NCBI GenBank assembly: GCA_021018815.1
Contig: JAITYX010000154.1
Coordinates: forward strand, 248,001 to 312,000
Reading direction: 5' to 3'
DNA: 64,000 bases
DNA from: Talinum fruticosum
Taxonomy: Eukaryota; Streptophyta; Magnoliopsida; Caryophyllales; Talinaceae
The notes under the pieces are model-generated. The model made no database searches. It had not been told where the DNA came from and saw only the letters and a program-made list of their open reading frames with translations. The position numbers and the translations under genes were made by a program. Within the stretch, counting starts at the first letter, position 1, and each line of letters begins with the position of its first letter. Of this stretch, positions 33,994 through 47,389 are shown one piece after another.

Positions 33994-36190
33994 TGTTAAG
34001 TCGTATTTTATACATATTTTTAGTAGTTATTTAGTTTATATTATATAGTTTATTTTATCTAATTTATCCTATTTTGTCTATTTATAGGTAATTATCGAAT
34101 AAAGTGGGGAAGAGAAAAAAATCGTTAAAACTGGATTTTTAGTTACGGACAAGCATCCAAGAAAATATATGAAGTCGGTCCATAAATATAATATGCCATA
34201 AAATATTTATTTTATGATATTATATTTTATGAAATCCTAATTGGAAGAGAAAAAGAAACTTAGAAGAGAAGAAAGAGGAATAACCCTAGCTCCTTCACCA
34301 TATATATACTACTTGTAATCATCATGAAAGAGGAGCCCGGGAGGAGTCCCACTCAGCTCATGCTGGCTACCCCTTTTGGCCGGCTACTATCCACAACTCC
34401 ATCACGTCTGGCTGCTGCCCACAGCCCTTCAACGCCAATCCTCATCTCACGCCTTCCCTTTTCTCGTTGCCTTTCAACAATTCTCCGTTGCTGCCATCAC
34501 CTTACTTCTATTCGCTGCTCATCTTCTCTTGCTGCCACCTCCTACTTGCTTAATCACCCACCATCTCATAATCATCTTCATCATCATCATCATTAACTCT
34601 CCTCATCACAATCTTGATCATCACCATGGCAAGTAATATGATGGTAGTTATTTTATTATTGTAATTTTTATTTTAAAGACTCTATTTTTATTGATAGATT
34701 AATATTAAAGATGCTAGTTTTATTTAAATTACATTATGTTTGAGTAGTTTTTATACTTAATATAATCTACTTGTAATTATGTTAAATTATTTATTTTGAA
34801 ACAAAGTTTCGATCTTTATTGTCTTATTGATTCGATCCATGATTCTATGATAATTTGTGTTTAATATTTATGATTTTATGTCTAATTAATTAGAGTGCAC
34901 ACTAGTTAGTTCTATATAAATTCATATGATAGTTTAAAGGGTTTAAGTACGTAATCGCTTGATCTTTTAGACATAAGTATCACCCTAGTTAATCATGGAT
35001 GGCTCATACCCATCTCTTTTAATTAGGAAATTATCATAGATCCTTCTTAAATCAATTTGCTAGTAGATTGGTTATTAGGTGATAGATGATGTTTTTCTAA
35101 TACTTAATGCTCTAATTTGATTAAATTCTAGTGCTAGTGCTAGGGTTATCAATATTAGTATGGTTTATATTAGGGTTAGGCCTAAGTAAACTAATAATTA
35201 AGGAAACACGGGGACGATCCGCTAGTAGTTGTCTTCTGCAGTTTAGCTCATGGGTAGATCAATTTGTGTGTTAATGATAAATAATAATTTGCATGGTGGA
35301 TATAGATTACACTAAGTGTTTTTTATAAATTTGATATCTTTGACAATTACTTGCTTGCTTTTTAGTTATTTTCTTTAGTTTGTCAATTTTTATTTACAAA
35401 GTTATAGTCTTTTATTATCAATTTCATTAAACCCCCTTAAAGATCACTATTTTAGGTTAGTTTTAGTAATTTTAATTTAATTTTATTTTGAGTCTTTATA
35501 TATTTTAATTTTCAGATTATTTTTCTGTCGGCTTTTATTATTTTTGAGTCAGTTTGTTAGAAATTAGTTTAAAAATAGTTTCTTTTCATATTTTTCATGT
35601 TTCATTTTCTTTTAGGGTTTAGATAGAGTCCTAGTTTGCTGTGATTAAATTTTAGAATTTTCGGAATTAATTTGATATTTTTTCAGATTTAATTCTTGAA
35701 TTTAATTACTGTAGGTTTTTAATAAAATAAATTCGTAAATTAGATTTTAAATTATGTTTTTATATTTTTAGGGTCGGTTGGGTTTAGAAAATTAGTATTA
35801 TTATTCTGGATAATTTTAGTATTTATTTTCGTAATTATTTTAGTGCAGAATTTTATTTATTTAATTTTATGTTTTAGAATTTGTTTATTTTCTGCTTTAG
35901 TTTTCTGTTTTAATTATTTTAAAAAATATAAAAAAATATTTCTGGGTTATTATAGTTTTTTTTATTATGTATAAATTATTTATTTAGTTGTTAGATAATT
36001 TTCTACGATTTTTAGTGATTGATTTTAATTTATATTTTCTATTTTGTCTTTAAGAGAGTGAATTGAATTAGATTAGAGCTTGCATGTTATTATATCTTTC
36101 CTCATGGATTCGATCCCTACTTCCCTATCCTATATTGTTTATTATAAGTTTAAGTAGTGCTTTAATTTGTAGCTATACGACCAGCTAACA
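33994..36190 (+). repeat. 5' LTR of the gag-only element
   Basis: TGTTAAGTCG ... CAGCTAACA, 2197 bases. In about 220 aligned bases (34121-34340 against 50467-50690) I counted about eight differences from the 3' LTR. TATATATACT at 34301 is the probable TATA box, followed by a GC-rich leader. Confidence 0.88.
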
Positions 36191-36195
36191 AATTT

Positions 36196-36213
36196 TGGCG
36201 TCGTTGCTTGGGA
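36196..36213 (+). other. Primer-binding site of the gag-only element
   Basis: TGGCGTCGTTGCTTGGGA, five bases after the LTR. It resembles the TGGCGCCGTTGCCGGGGA site of Athila and related Gypsy elements (usually attributed to tRNA-Asp) with three changes. Confidence 0.7.
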
Positions 36214-36404
36214 AAGAAAATAATAGTTGTTAGTTTCTTTTTTAATTTAGATTTACTACTTTTATTACTTCTTTGTGACTTTAGTAGTTTATTTTCGTAG
36301 TTTTTTAACGTTTTGTTTTATTTTGATAAGGAGCATACATTTGATGAAGTTGAAAGGCAAGTAAGTATTTCTAATTTTGTTTCGTAAGTTCCGAAATTAT
36401 TGAA

Positions 36405-37447
36405 ATGATTACTTTACGTGAACTTGCTGCACCTAACTTGGATACACAACTTCTACTTATTTTATATCCTACATTGGACCGACCACTAAAATTGAATTCT
36501 GTATTTTTAAATATGTTACCTAAATTTCATGGACTGCACTGGTGAGGACCCATATCGTTATATCAATAAGTTTATTATTACATGTTCCACCATGCACCTT
36601 GAGGGAATCACCCAAGACCAAATTAAGTTGAGAGCCTTCCCCTTTTCACTTCGAGGATAAGGCTAAAGATTGGTTTTATTACCTACCCCTACAACATTCA
36701 AGTACATGGACCCAAGTTCATACAGCGTTTTTAGAGAAACTTTTTCCTACATCTAGGATATGGTCCATTAGAAAGGAAATTTGTTGCATTAAACAGATGA
36801 TTGGGAGACTTTTTCGAAGATTGGGAGCGTTTTAATAAATTATGTGCTTGGTTGTCCCCAACATCAAATTTCGAGCATTTATTGATTCAATATTTTTATG
36901 AAGGTTTATTGCCAATAGATAGAAATATGGTAGATGTTGCTAGTGGAGGGATCTTGTTTAATAAAACTCCAACTCGAGGCTAGAGAATTGTTTAATATTA
37001 TGGCCCAAAATACTCAACAATTTGGAATTAGAGATACCCAATTTAAGAATATTAATGAGTTCAATTTAGGTCCATCTCTAGAGACTCGGTTGTCCCAAAT
37101 TACTGTTATGTTGAACAAATTGGTGCATAGAGAAGTAGCAGTAGTTTGTAGTACGCAACAAAGAGGGCATGTGAATGTTATTTCTTCCAACCAAGGTCAA
37201 ATAAACTATAACCCATTGTCCAACACTTATGAAGAATGGAGTGACTACTCTAACCTTAGGTATGAATTTGAAGAAAACCCCTAGAATTTGATCAATCCAT
37301 TGCTCAGGACAAAACTAATTATCTTTTAGAGCAAATCATTAAGAAGATGGATGACCGGAAAAGGAGACTCGACCTTAGGTTCCAAAACTTAGAGATGACC
37401 ATAAAGCGAGTTCAAGAGAAACAGATTGCCAATGATATCATGCTTAG
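36405..37447 (+). pseudogene. Gag of the gag-only element, part before the CACTA insertion
   Basis: The ATG at 36405 opens MITLRELAAPNLDTQ. The retrotransposon gag domain follows in shifting frames: DPYRYINKFIITCSTM, KAKDWFYYLPLQ, TAFLEKLFPTSR, then DFFEDWERFNKLCAWLSP and LIQYFYEGLLPIDRNMVDVASGG (36801-36970). A later open part (36934-37284) contains the plant gag motif NPLSNTYEEWSDYSNLRYE. Frameshifts occur near 36540, 36645, 36800 and 36975, and a stop at 37282. At 37447 the reading is cut by the CACTA transposon and resumes at 48556 in the right frame once one TAG copy is discounted. Confidence 0.8.
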
Positions 37448-37800
37448 CACTACTAGAAAACTTCCAAATTGCGACGGAAATAGCAACGGAATATTGGTTA
37501 ATAGCGACGGAATTTCGAAATTAGCGACGGATTTAGCGACGGAAATATTTCGTCGCTAAATCGCTGGTAGCTAAATTTCAGCGACGGATATTTTCAAATC
37601 CGTCGCTAATTAGCAACGGATCAGCGACGAAAAGGCTTCCGTAGCTGCTGGAAATCAGCGACGGATAAATCATTCGTCGCTGGTGGAAATCAGCGACGAA
37701 ATTGGTTCCGTCGCTAAATCGGCGACGGAAATGGGGCTGTTCCGTCGCTGAATTCCGTCGTCGATTGGAACTTTTCCGTCGCTGATCCGTCACTGTTCGC
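37448..37800 (+). repeat. Left TIR and subterminal repeat array of the CACTA element
   Basis: After the 13-base TIR there are seven exact GCGACGGA and four exact TCCGTCGC boxes, plus about nine one-base variants, in both orientations and partly as hairpins (for example TCAGCGACGG and CCGTCGCTAA at about 37575-37605). Subterminal repeats like these are the binding sites of TNPA-type proteins in En/Spm. Confidence 0.88.
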
Positions 37801-37838
37801 GTAAAAATCTGAATATTATTTTTTAATTATTTGTTACC

Positions 37839-40800
37839 TGTAATACCCCAAAACACCCTCCGGGAGTATTACATCGCCGAGTTCCTTAACGAAACTCCCA
37901 AGGCTCTTTCCGGTGTTGGTTTGGTCTGTTTAAACACAACTTAAAGATAACAACGATGGTTTCCCAAAAGGATATGAGATTTCCTAAAAATTTCGGCAGA
38001 GTTCTGTTTGTAATATGGACAAACCCATAGGCTTAAAGCCGTACAATCCTGCAAGGAAAGCATCACATAGCTCAACAAGCCACACGCTCGGAGTATACAA
38101 CTCAACGGCCATACGTCGGAGTCCAACCAATCATACGATAAAACATACAACAATCTAAAAGGGTTTACTATACATATGGTACAAACTACATGAACTAAAT
38201 TACAAGTACAATAATTAGAAATATAAGAAATGCACATCCGCGATTCAAATCGTGCAAGCAACCAACAAACGGCAATCAATGAGGTCCAGAATAAGCTAAG
38301 TGGCACACCTAAGAATGTACCGCAACACTCGGGAGGGGGAAATTTGTGGGGGTGAGCAATAATCAACGGGCTCACCGGAGTCCTACACCCTTAAAATGGA
38401 AATTCTTTACATATAATACTCATAATAATCAAATCAGCGAAAGCATAATAATATAATACAAATCTATATCATTTTCAATGAAATCTCTTGAAATCATTTG
38501 CAACATAAAACTCATACCACTTCAATCATTCAAAGCACGGATTGCAATCATTTTGGGAATTGAATCACATGAAACAAGGTGGAATCATTCTGCACTTTCT
38601 TTCAAAAACTTTCGAAAATTCTTTCGGGGCTTTAGACGATTGAACCAAGCACCAGGCGGTTCTCGGGGCGCTACCCCGACTCGAGTTCCGGGACCTATCT
38701 CTAGTCAAATACCTGGAAGGCTCCGCTTTCCTCGTCAGGAAAGAATCAACCTCTCCGGTTGATGGGCATCTTGATACGCATATCACGACCCCGTGGCCCG
38801 ATACGCACGACCACCTCCTTCCTCTCGGTCTAAACAATCTAGCCCATAATTCATTTCAATCGAATCACTTATCAAACTTGGTTTCTAACCAAGATCTCAA
38901 TCAATTTCTCATCGTAGAAGGCATGACACACGTGCCACCCTTCTAAATTTCACTTTCTCAAACAAGATTCACTTTCTTAAACAAGTTTCACTTCTTTAAA
39001 ACACATTCACGTTTCAAAGGCAGTTCACAAGAAGTTGCATTCAAGGATTATTTCAAGTAAAATACAAAACGCCTTTCAAAACTTCTTTGAACATAACGTA
39101 AAGAACTCACTTAACACGAATAGGCATCATTCAATGCAACCAATCATTCTCAACTTTTTCCAACTATACTTTTCTCAATCCACCACTCTAGCACGATTAG
39201 TTTCCATTTTCTAAGCCACAATAACCGCAAGCGAATACCACCTAATTGAACGTTCAACTTCTCACAATTCTCTATCTTTACTTTAATTCCTTATTCTATG
39301 TTTCTACTTTATGAATCCACTTCTTTTGCTCACGTCTCGACTTCTTACAACTTTCGGTCTTTACTCCAACTCCTAATTTTAGGTCTTTATTTCATAAATT
39401 AACTTCCTTTGCTCATACTCAGCCATATGACTCCTATTCTCACCGTATCACTTAAATTCCTCTTTTTAGGTTCATCTTCCAACTTAATTTCATCTCAAAG
39501 ACTTAGATACATTCTAAACTCAACTTAACCTTACAACTCCCCGCTCTTCGTTTCCCCGCCTCAAATTCCCATGATATGTTTCTTTCTTATTAATCGACTC
39601 TTATTCGTCCATCCTTAGTTGTATAACTCTTAATCACTTTTCATCACTCAATTCTGGTTAGCTTCGCTTACCTTCAAGTCTAGTTCAATCTCACTGGACT
39701 GAAGCACATCTCCAATTCAATTTAACCCAACCACTGCTTTATACTCTAGTTCCTCAATTGTGTACCAATCACTATAAACTCATATTCTCCTTTTATGTCA
39801 ACTCGCAATTTCCCAATGTTAGTAGTTATCTCCTCCCCCCAACATCATAAACTCAAGTAATCTCGAAGCAATTCGCACTCGGATCGCAGTTTCTTTGTCT
39901 TTAATCGCTAATTGAAACTTCGATAATAGTCCTTGGACCTCCGCAATCTAACTTTCTCATAATCTCCAAGTATCCTAATTCAGCCTTCACACTTAATCGA
40001 TTATCTCAAGTTCTAATTCATCCTAACTACTTCCTACGGTACAATCATTCTATATTCCCAAGCAAACATTCAATGTTCACAATAAAACAGACATTCGATA
40101 TTCACAAGAAATTCATTTGGGTTTCGAAACTAATAATAGTTTAGAGTATAAGACTACCCACCTCGATTCGGGGATTGAAGGTTTGTCGGTTCTGTTGAGA
40201 CTCGAGCTCCCGGTTCGGTTCCTCCTTTCGTTCCTCTTTCCCTGCTGCTAGCCTTGGTTTCTGCCGCCTTCCTCTGCGCTCGACCGTCCCTCGCGTTCGC
40301 CGATCGTCTCACCTTCGTTCGCCGTTCGGCGCTGGCCTCCGGCCGCTCCTCCGGCTTGCGCACCCACTCTCTTTCTCTTTCTTGTTCCCTCGATTCCCGA
40401 ATTCGGTCTCGCAGTCCCTTCCTCTCTCTTGCTCTTGTCCTCCCTCTCGGTGCTTACTGGCTGCGGCGTTCTCGCTGTTCGAGCGGTCACGGCCACGGCC
40501 TCTGGGCTCTCGCGCACTCTCCCTCTCCCGCTTTGTCTCCCTCGCTCGGCCTCTCTCTCTCTCGTTGCTGCTTCTATTCGGTCCCCGCCCCCTTGTTTCT
40601 TTTTTCCTCTGCTCCTCTCTTTCCCTTTTTCGGTGGCTCTCATTAGGTGCAGCCAGACTCGCTTAATCAACACTAATCCCTTTCCCTTTTTTTCTTTTTT
40701 TTTCATCCTCAATATAATTAAACCCATGTGCGTAACATATGCTGTCTCCGATTAATACATAGCTTGTCCGGGCAAACACTCGAAAACCGAATTAATACGC

Positions 40801-40962
40801 TTCACCAATAAGAGTTACGCGAACTAATAATAACTCGCTCAAATTAATTTACAAGTATCTAACCGCGTAGAACTTGGTTTCTCGACCTACTCCATTTAAC
40901 CAAGGCTAAATAATTAGCTCTAGCTCGTAAGACCACCTAACCCCAAAATTACGGGTCTTATA
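37839..40962 (-). mobile_element. Solo LTR (Gypsy, Tekay/Del-like ends) inside the CACTA element
   Basis: On the minus strand it starts TATAAGACCCGTAATTTTGG (family TGTAAGACCC) and ends GGGGTATTACA. The 6-base repeat GTTACC stands at 37833-37838 and 40963-40968, so a target duplication of 5-6 bases is likely. Length 3.12 kb. A section at 40190-40650 is very GC- and CpG-rich and probably corresponds to the promoter/leader part. No primer site or gag follows, hence solo LTR. The Tekay/Del assignment rests on the end sequences only. Confidence 0.72.
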
Positions 40963-41253
40963 GTTACCCTAGTACAAACAATTGTGTTTGGATATACAAA
41001 TCCAACATTCACATATGTGACACTTACATTTGGCATTTAGATATGTCGGCCACAAATAATTCATCAAAGTTGGATATACAAATCCAACTTACATGTTCAA
41101 CATCATGAACAATCATAACATACTTCAAACAAATTCAAAAGTTCAACACAATAAGCAAACAATAGCTCACAAGAAACGTTAAACACATCTAAATAGTTTG
41201 CAAAGTGATGATCACCAATATATACAAAAGTTGATATATGAATTCATGGTCTT

Positions 41254-43086
41254 CACTCATCCTCGTCCTCTTCCTCTTGTGGTTGTGCTTGGTCGACGGT
41301 GAGATTCGGATGCTTGTTGAGACTGCAGAAATTCATTGATACGTGCTATTGGCTCAGTGAAACTGTCGACCTTTTCTTTAAGATGCCTATTTTGCAACTC
41401 AAGCATCCGAGCATGCTCAATCCATTGCTTGTAACTCAGAATTTAAAGTATGCACTCGTTGATCTCAATTCGAGTCATCTGCAGTAGAAGGTTTTGGTGA
41501 TTTGAAGGGCATGGTTGGTTTCAAGTTTCTAGCCTTAGATCCAAGTCCATAAATGCGACCTTTCTTGTTCGCATTGGCTTTGACCCACAACTCATGTTGT
41601 GAAGGGGTGGAGACATGATCCTCGGAGGAGTTGGGGTCATCACCTGGAAGTTTGAGTGGGTTGAGTGTTTTCCAACTCTTCTCACTCTTTTTGAAACTTA
41701 TCCTGAATATAATATAAATATTTGAGGCATGTAAATATCACAGGTTGTTAACGAAAACGATAGATAGAAAAATATGCGAAATTCATATATATGGTTACTC
41801 ACGTAAATGGCCTTGGATTTTTGTCCACCCATTCATCCTTATTCGTTTTGTGCGTTCGTGAAAATAGTTGGGTCGGTAGAGGCTGAACTTCTTTAAGCTC
41901 CTTCATTTAAATAAAAAACAAGTTAGTAGAGAATCAATTTACTAATATGAACATGTTAATAGTTGCATGCGTAATCAATAAGAAAAGGGTATGTACCAAT
42001 CGCCGCTTATGCTCCGTCATAGGGATGGAACCACAAGTATGAGCGATGAACCAAGTCCCCTTGATCAGCATGGCGGTTTTTCTGCGCTTGCTCACGGAAC
42101 TTCTTATAGTTAGTAGTTTCCCAATATTCGAGCAACTCGCGCAAGTAGTTGTCACCCAACCATTTCGGCTTCTTCTTATTTTTCCTCGCCTTCAGCATGA
42201 AGTCCTTTAATCGATCATCTGCCTTTCTTTTCAAAATTTCATCTAATTTGGACTTCATCGATTGGAGACCAAATGAAAAATTTCTATATACATAAAAAAG
42301 TAGTTTATAACTTATGAAATTATAATATAATGTTCGAACATGCATAATAAGTCATTTTGTTATCCGAAATTCAGAAAACTAAAGATTTGTCATTACCTTA
42401 AACTCGGAAAACCACCGATCACGTTGTAATCGAGGGACTTTACCCCATGTAGGCCAAGCTCCATCGTACTTGCTTTGGAAAATGTGGGAAATCGTACCCA
42501 CAACTTTGTCAATGGGGAAGAACCTAATCAAGAAACATATAAAATAGTTAGTTCTACTAATAACTAATATATGCTTAATTTATTTTAGTACTTATTATCA
42601 CACTTACCCTTCACCATCCGGCTCAATTCGAATCTTTTCTCGACTGCTAGCACTACTTGAATCAAGACTAGGATGCTCGTTCTCTACATCAGTTGGTCCT
42701 TCATTTGTAGGCCTTTGTGGTGGCCTTTGTTCGACACCAACATGGATGCGTGGTACATTATTTGTACCATATTGGTGATATGCATATGTATTAGACGGGT
42801 TTGAGTACATATAGGGTTGCTGAGAATATGGAGACCCACCCATTGGGTTTTGCATGTGTGGGAAGTTTGGGAGTTGGAAAAAAGGAGGGTTGGGAATAAA
42901 TGACCCCCAATGGAGTTTGGTTGTGAGGGAGTGTGGAGATAGTACTCCACCTACAGGAGATTGAAGGTTATGAGGGTTTTGAGAGGGGGTAGAAGTGCTG
43001 ACATCATTACCTTCTCCGTCGGTAGTGGTGTTCCTAGCCCTTCCCCGAGTAGCTGATCTTTTGGACCTACCCCTACCTCTCTCCAT
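41254..43086 (-). pseudogene. Second CACTA gene (plant Transposase_24, TNPA-like position), five exons
   Basis: The start MERGRGRSKRSATRGR at 43086 opens a low-complexity N-terminus rich in Pro, Asn, Tyr and Ser up to a GT donor at 42607. Exon 2 at about 42397-42522 (VGTISHIFQSKYDGAWPTW). Exon 3 at about 42002-42290 (LKDFMLKARKNKKKPKWLGD, ELLEYWETTNYKKFREQAQKNR). Exon 4 at about 41805-41902 (PTQLFSRTHKTNKDEWVD). Exon 5 to 41254 or 41257, with LNSELQAM and a coiled coil, ending in a basic or acidic tail depending on frame. The pattern WL......LL.YW....Y...... is that of Transposase_24 proteins, thought to bind the subterminal repeats. Stops at about 42004 and in exon 5 suggest decay. Confidence 0.75.
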
Positions 43087-43334
43087 TTTTCGAACATAAA
43101 CAAGTAATTCACACTATTAGAAAACATCCAACGGTTCAAGTGATTTCATATAAAACAACATATAAACTATAGTAAACATATAAACATGTAAGCGTTAGAT
43201 ATAAATATTCTTCTATGACCAAATTACGCTTCAATTGTTTCACCTTCATTACATTAATAAGAATTCATTTGATTACAACAGAAATGAAAGTTATACAATA
43301 TAAAACAAACCAAAAAAAAAAAAAACATTATCAA

Positions 43335-46300
43335 CTAGCCATCATCCTCATCATCGGTGTTATCATCATCTTCTTCACTATCCTCTTCGGCATCATTGAA
43401 TAGGATATGTTCTTCTTCGTCATCGGTGATGTTATCATCATCCCATTCACCTTCTTTATCTTCATCACCATCATCCTCTTCACTAACATCCTCAATCTCA
43501 TCTTCTCGGTTTAGAATAACATCATAAACTAATTCTTCTGCTGAAATTGAGTTATCAACCAAAGTGTTTGGCAAAGTTTCTATTATTGGATCGATCTGTA
43601 CCCATACTATCCTCTTGGAATGCAAGAGGAATAGTATATTGGTCATCAACTCGGCCCTTGGTTTTGATGCCACTACGACGAACCAATTTAGTTTTTCTCT
43701 AGGGACCCTTTGTGGATATGACATATAATACACCTGAGTTGCGGTGCTAGCAAATATGAAAGGATCGTACTTACGATAACGCCTTGTACGATGCACTTCA
43801 ACATACGAACTAAATTTATGGCACCGAGTTCCCGAGGATGACTAGGGTCAAACCAATCGCATTTAAACAACACACACCTTTTTATTGGTTCACCTACATA
43901 TTCAACTTCAACAACCTCTTGCAAGATGCCGTAGTAATTATTTTGAACATGTCCTCCATCGGTTCCTTTCACACGGACACCACAATTGAAGGTCATCCTC
44001 CCTTCATTTCGAGCCTCACTATGAAATAACATTCCATTCACCGTGTATGCTATCCATGTTCTCACTCTCCTTAAAGGACCTTGAGCTAATTGCATCAAGT
44101 AAACATGCTTTTGATCATGATATACTTGATAACAATGAATCCGTGTCAATAACACGAGTGTTTGTTTAGTTTATTAAAATGGAACAACCAATACTAATAA
44201 ATTTGAGGCACGAGCAAATAAGTATTAATATATGATACTCACGAGCTCCTTTGAACCACTCTTCCAACTCACTTTCCACCATTGCATCAATTGCGAGCAT
44301 CGCTAACATCACCATACATAGCTGGTTTTTGGTGTTCGAAGAGGCTGAGTTCAAAGATTTTATTAAGATTACATCATCATTGTGAATAAAACTATAAAAT
44401 TATTGAAACGAGTGTTGAATACGACAAGATAAACTCACTCAAGGTAAGGTTTCACTTCGGAACAGTTCGATAAAACATGCACTGCGCGGCCGTCTTTTCC
44501 TTATCATCAAGGAAACGCGTATTGCACTTCCCAATTGGACCACCTTCCGGTATGAATACCGAAAGAGTGGGATTGTGGTTTGGAACTTCGCTGGCTTCAT
44601 TTCGTTGACTTCTAGTGCGCATACAAGGCACATTAGAGTCGAAATAGTAAGATGCAAAATGTGTTTCTTCAAATCGGGCGTACTTTTCAGCGATACTCCC
44701 TTCGAGGCTTCGATTTGTTTCCTATGGATCACTTCAATCGGCCAAAGAACCTCTTAAATGGATACATCCACCGGTATTGTACCGGACCACCCAATTTTGC
44801 TTCCTTCGCCAAATGAACCGGCAAGTGTTCCATCACATTGAAGAACCCGGGAGGAAATATTGTTTCCAATTTACAAAGTGTTATTGAAATATTTCGATGC
44901 CTTTGCTCTAACTCCGCATCCAGTAAAACAGATGAGCAAAGGTTCTTGAATAACTCATTAATTTCAATGAGAGGCGCTAAAACCTCGTCCGGGAGTGCCC
45001 TAAATGCTATTGGAAGAAGGCTCTCCATGAAAACATGACAATCATGACTTTTCATGCTATAGAACTTAGTGGAGTTTGGGTTGACAAGGTATGAAATGTT
45101 AGAAGCAGTAATCATCCGGCATTTTCAACTCTCTTGCCCATTCACATATTGCCCTCTTCACGCTCCAACGTGAACACATATTTTGCCTTCGGTTTGAGAA
45201 TTTTACCATTGACTCCATGCTTTAAATTCAACTCAAGACGATCACACAACTCTTCCAAATCCATTCTTGCCTTGATGTCATCCTTTGTTTTACCAGGAAT
45301 ATCCATAACGAGTGTTAATTATATTCTCAAAAAGTTCTTCTCAATATGCATCACATCTAAGTTGTGGCGAAGCAATTGATCTTTCCAATATGGAAGCTCC
45401 CAAAATATGCTTTGTTTTGTCCAATTATGATCCTTTTTGAACCCTAAAATGTTAATTTGCTCTTCTGTTACTTTGGGAAAGCTTTCAACCCATTGTTTTA
45501 TTTCTTCCCCGTATAACGACGAGGAGGATTCGAATATACGGTTTTTTATTTTGTAAACGATGTGCTATTCCTTCGAACGCGTGACTTCGGGGCAAAAACC
45601 ACCGATGGAAATCAAACCATGAAAATTTTCGACCATTTCTACGTTTCAATGCTTTTTTTTATTCATACATATCGGGCATGACGTGGCACCCTGCATACTC
45701 CATCCGGACAACATACCATAGGCCGGAAAATCATTAATGGTCTACATCAACGCAGCCTTCATGAGAAAGTTCTCACCTTTTGAAATATCATATGTTTCAA
45801 CACCATCTTCCCATAGTGTTTTCAACTCATCAATAAGAGGTCGCAAGTACACATCAATTTTATTTTTCGGATTTGTCGGCCCTGGTATGATACATGTCAA
45901 GAACATATAAGGCGTCATCATGCATAACTCGGTGGTAGATTATAAGGCGTAACAACGATCGGCCATATTGAATAAGACCTTGCGAGTTGGCTGAATGGAT
46001 TAAACCCATCCGCGCACAAACCAAGTCTTATGTTTCTAGGTTCGGAGGCAAATTCGGGGTGAACTCTATCAAAATGTTTCCATGCTTCATCATCCGAAGG
46101 ATGACAAAGGACACCATCCTCTCTTATATTCTCATAATGCCATCTCATGTGCTCTGCCGTGGTTTTGAAGCAAACAAGCGCTGAAGTCTTGGTATTAACG
46201 GCAAGTAATGCATCCTTGAAAATGGAGTTCTTTGACTTTTGCCTTGTCTTTCCCTTTAACGCTTCCATCTCGCATGACCACAAAACTTGCATGAATCAAG

Positions 46301-47034
46301 GTCGCTGTCCTCTTTGTAGAACAACATGCAACCTTGTAGACAACAATCAATTTTTGAACATCCATCCCAAGATTTTTAATGACCTTCTTTGCATGGTGAA
46401 TGTCACGAGGAACTCGATTATCAGGCGGACAAATCTCCTTCATAAGTTGAGCAATTTCATTAAAGCAATTTTGAGGTATGTTGTAGTCGGACTTAATGCT
46501 CAACATTCTAATGGTGGCAGACAACTCGGTGTGAGTTTCATTTCCTACCCACAACGGTCGTTACGCAGCCTCAACCATAGTAAAGAAACTTTGGGCATGG
46601 GTATTTGGAGGCTCACTTGTAGAGTTTTGATTTGAGATCATGGCATCCGTGACCATATCATTCATATGGTCGATATTTGTTTCTACATCGCCGTAGTTTA
46701 TATGATTGGCGCCGCTTTCGTCATTGAATATGTTAGAAACCATTGTTTGATCCTCATATAAATGAGGATCTATTTCTCCATGACTAGTCCAATACCAATA
46801 GTTTGGAAGAAAACCATATTGATAGAGGTGCAACTTAACTTCATCGGGATCCTTATACTTCCGATTTACGCATTTGCGACATGGACATCTATATTGTTGA
46901 TTATGTACAAATTCTGATTGGCTCCTAGCATGTGCATCAAACTCCTCAACCCAATCTAAAAACTCTTGTCTATACCCAACTCTACTGGGTAATAACCTAC
47001 GATACATCTATCTACGATGCGTAGGCCCGTCCAT
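43335..47034 (-). pseudogene. CACTA transposase, TNP2 type
   Basis: This would be the enzyme that excises and inserts the transposon. Modules in order: transposase-associated domain from the ATG at 47034 (GYRQEFLDWVEEFDAHAR, CPCRKCVNRKY, about 46990-46830); the Transposase_21 core (MRWHYENIREDGVLCHPSDDEAW, LGLCADGFNPFSQL, at about 46150-45990) running brokenly to about 45300; DUF4218 (SHDCHVFMESLLPIAFRALP, YRWMYPFKRF, 45060-44740); DUF4216 (VLFKCDWFDPSHPRELG, about 43880-43830); and a very acidic tail to 43335. Codon 9 is a stop (TAG, in place of a Trp codon in related proteins) and frameshifts follow, so it is probably inactive. Some gaps may be introns. Confidence 0.85.
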
Positions 47035-47389
47035 ATATATTCGATTGACATTTAACAATTTATTAAATTGTTAGTTAATAATACTAATACATGGAGATGT
47101 CATATGATTACATATTTTCTACAACGAACATAATTTATATATAACCATTATGCATCTATATATTTTTTTATTATACATAAATTTCTTTAATTTCTATATT
47201 TTACTCGTAAATATTTATATCATAATTAAACTAATCATACCTAATTAGCATAAATAAACTCATATAAATATAATTAAACTAATCATAGCTATAATCATAC
47301 CTCATTAGCATAAACAACCTCACACAAATAAACAACAAACAATTACAGATATATAAATCACAAAAGCCATTTCCCTCAACTTCAACAAT

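Noticed and set aside
37460..37800. Short spaced repeats that look like a CRISPR array
   Set aside because: Spacing is irregular, boxes occur in both orientations and they abut a CACTA terminal inverted repeat in a plant genome.
38478..38762. Open frame of 94 codons
   Set aside because: Inside the solo LTR, no homologue recognised, opposite to the LTR orientation.
40248..40727. Long overlapping open frames on both strands (159, 130 and 108 codons)
   Set aside because: They lie in the GC-rich, CT-rich core of the solo LTR. Open frames on several frames at once, with repetitive Arg/Gly/Glu or Ser/Leu content, are expected there by chance.
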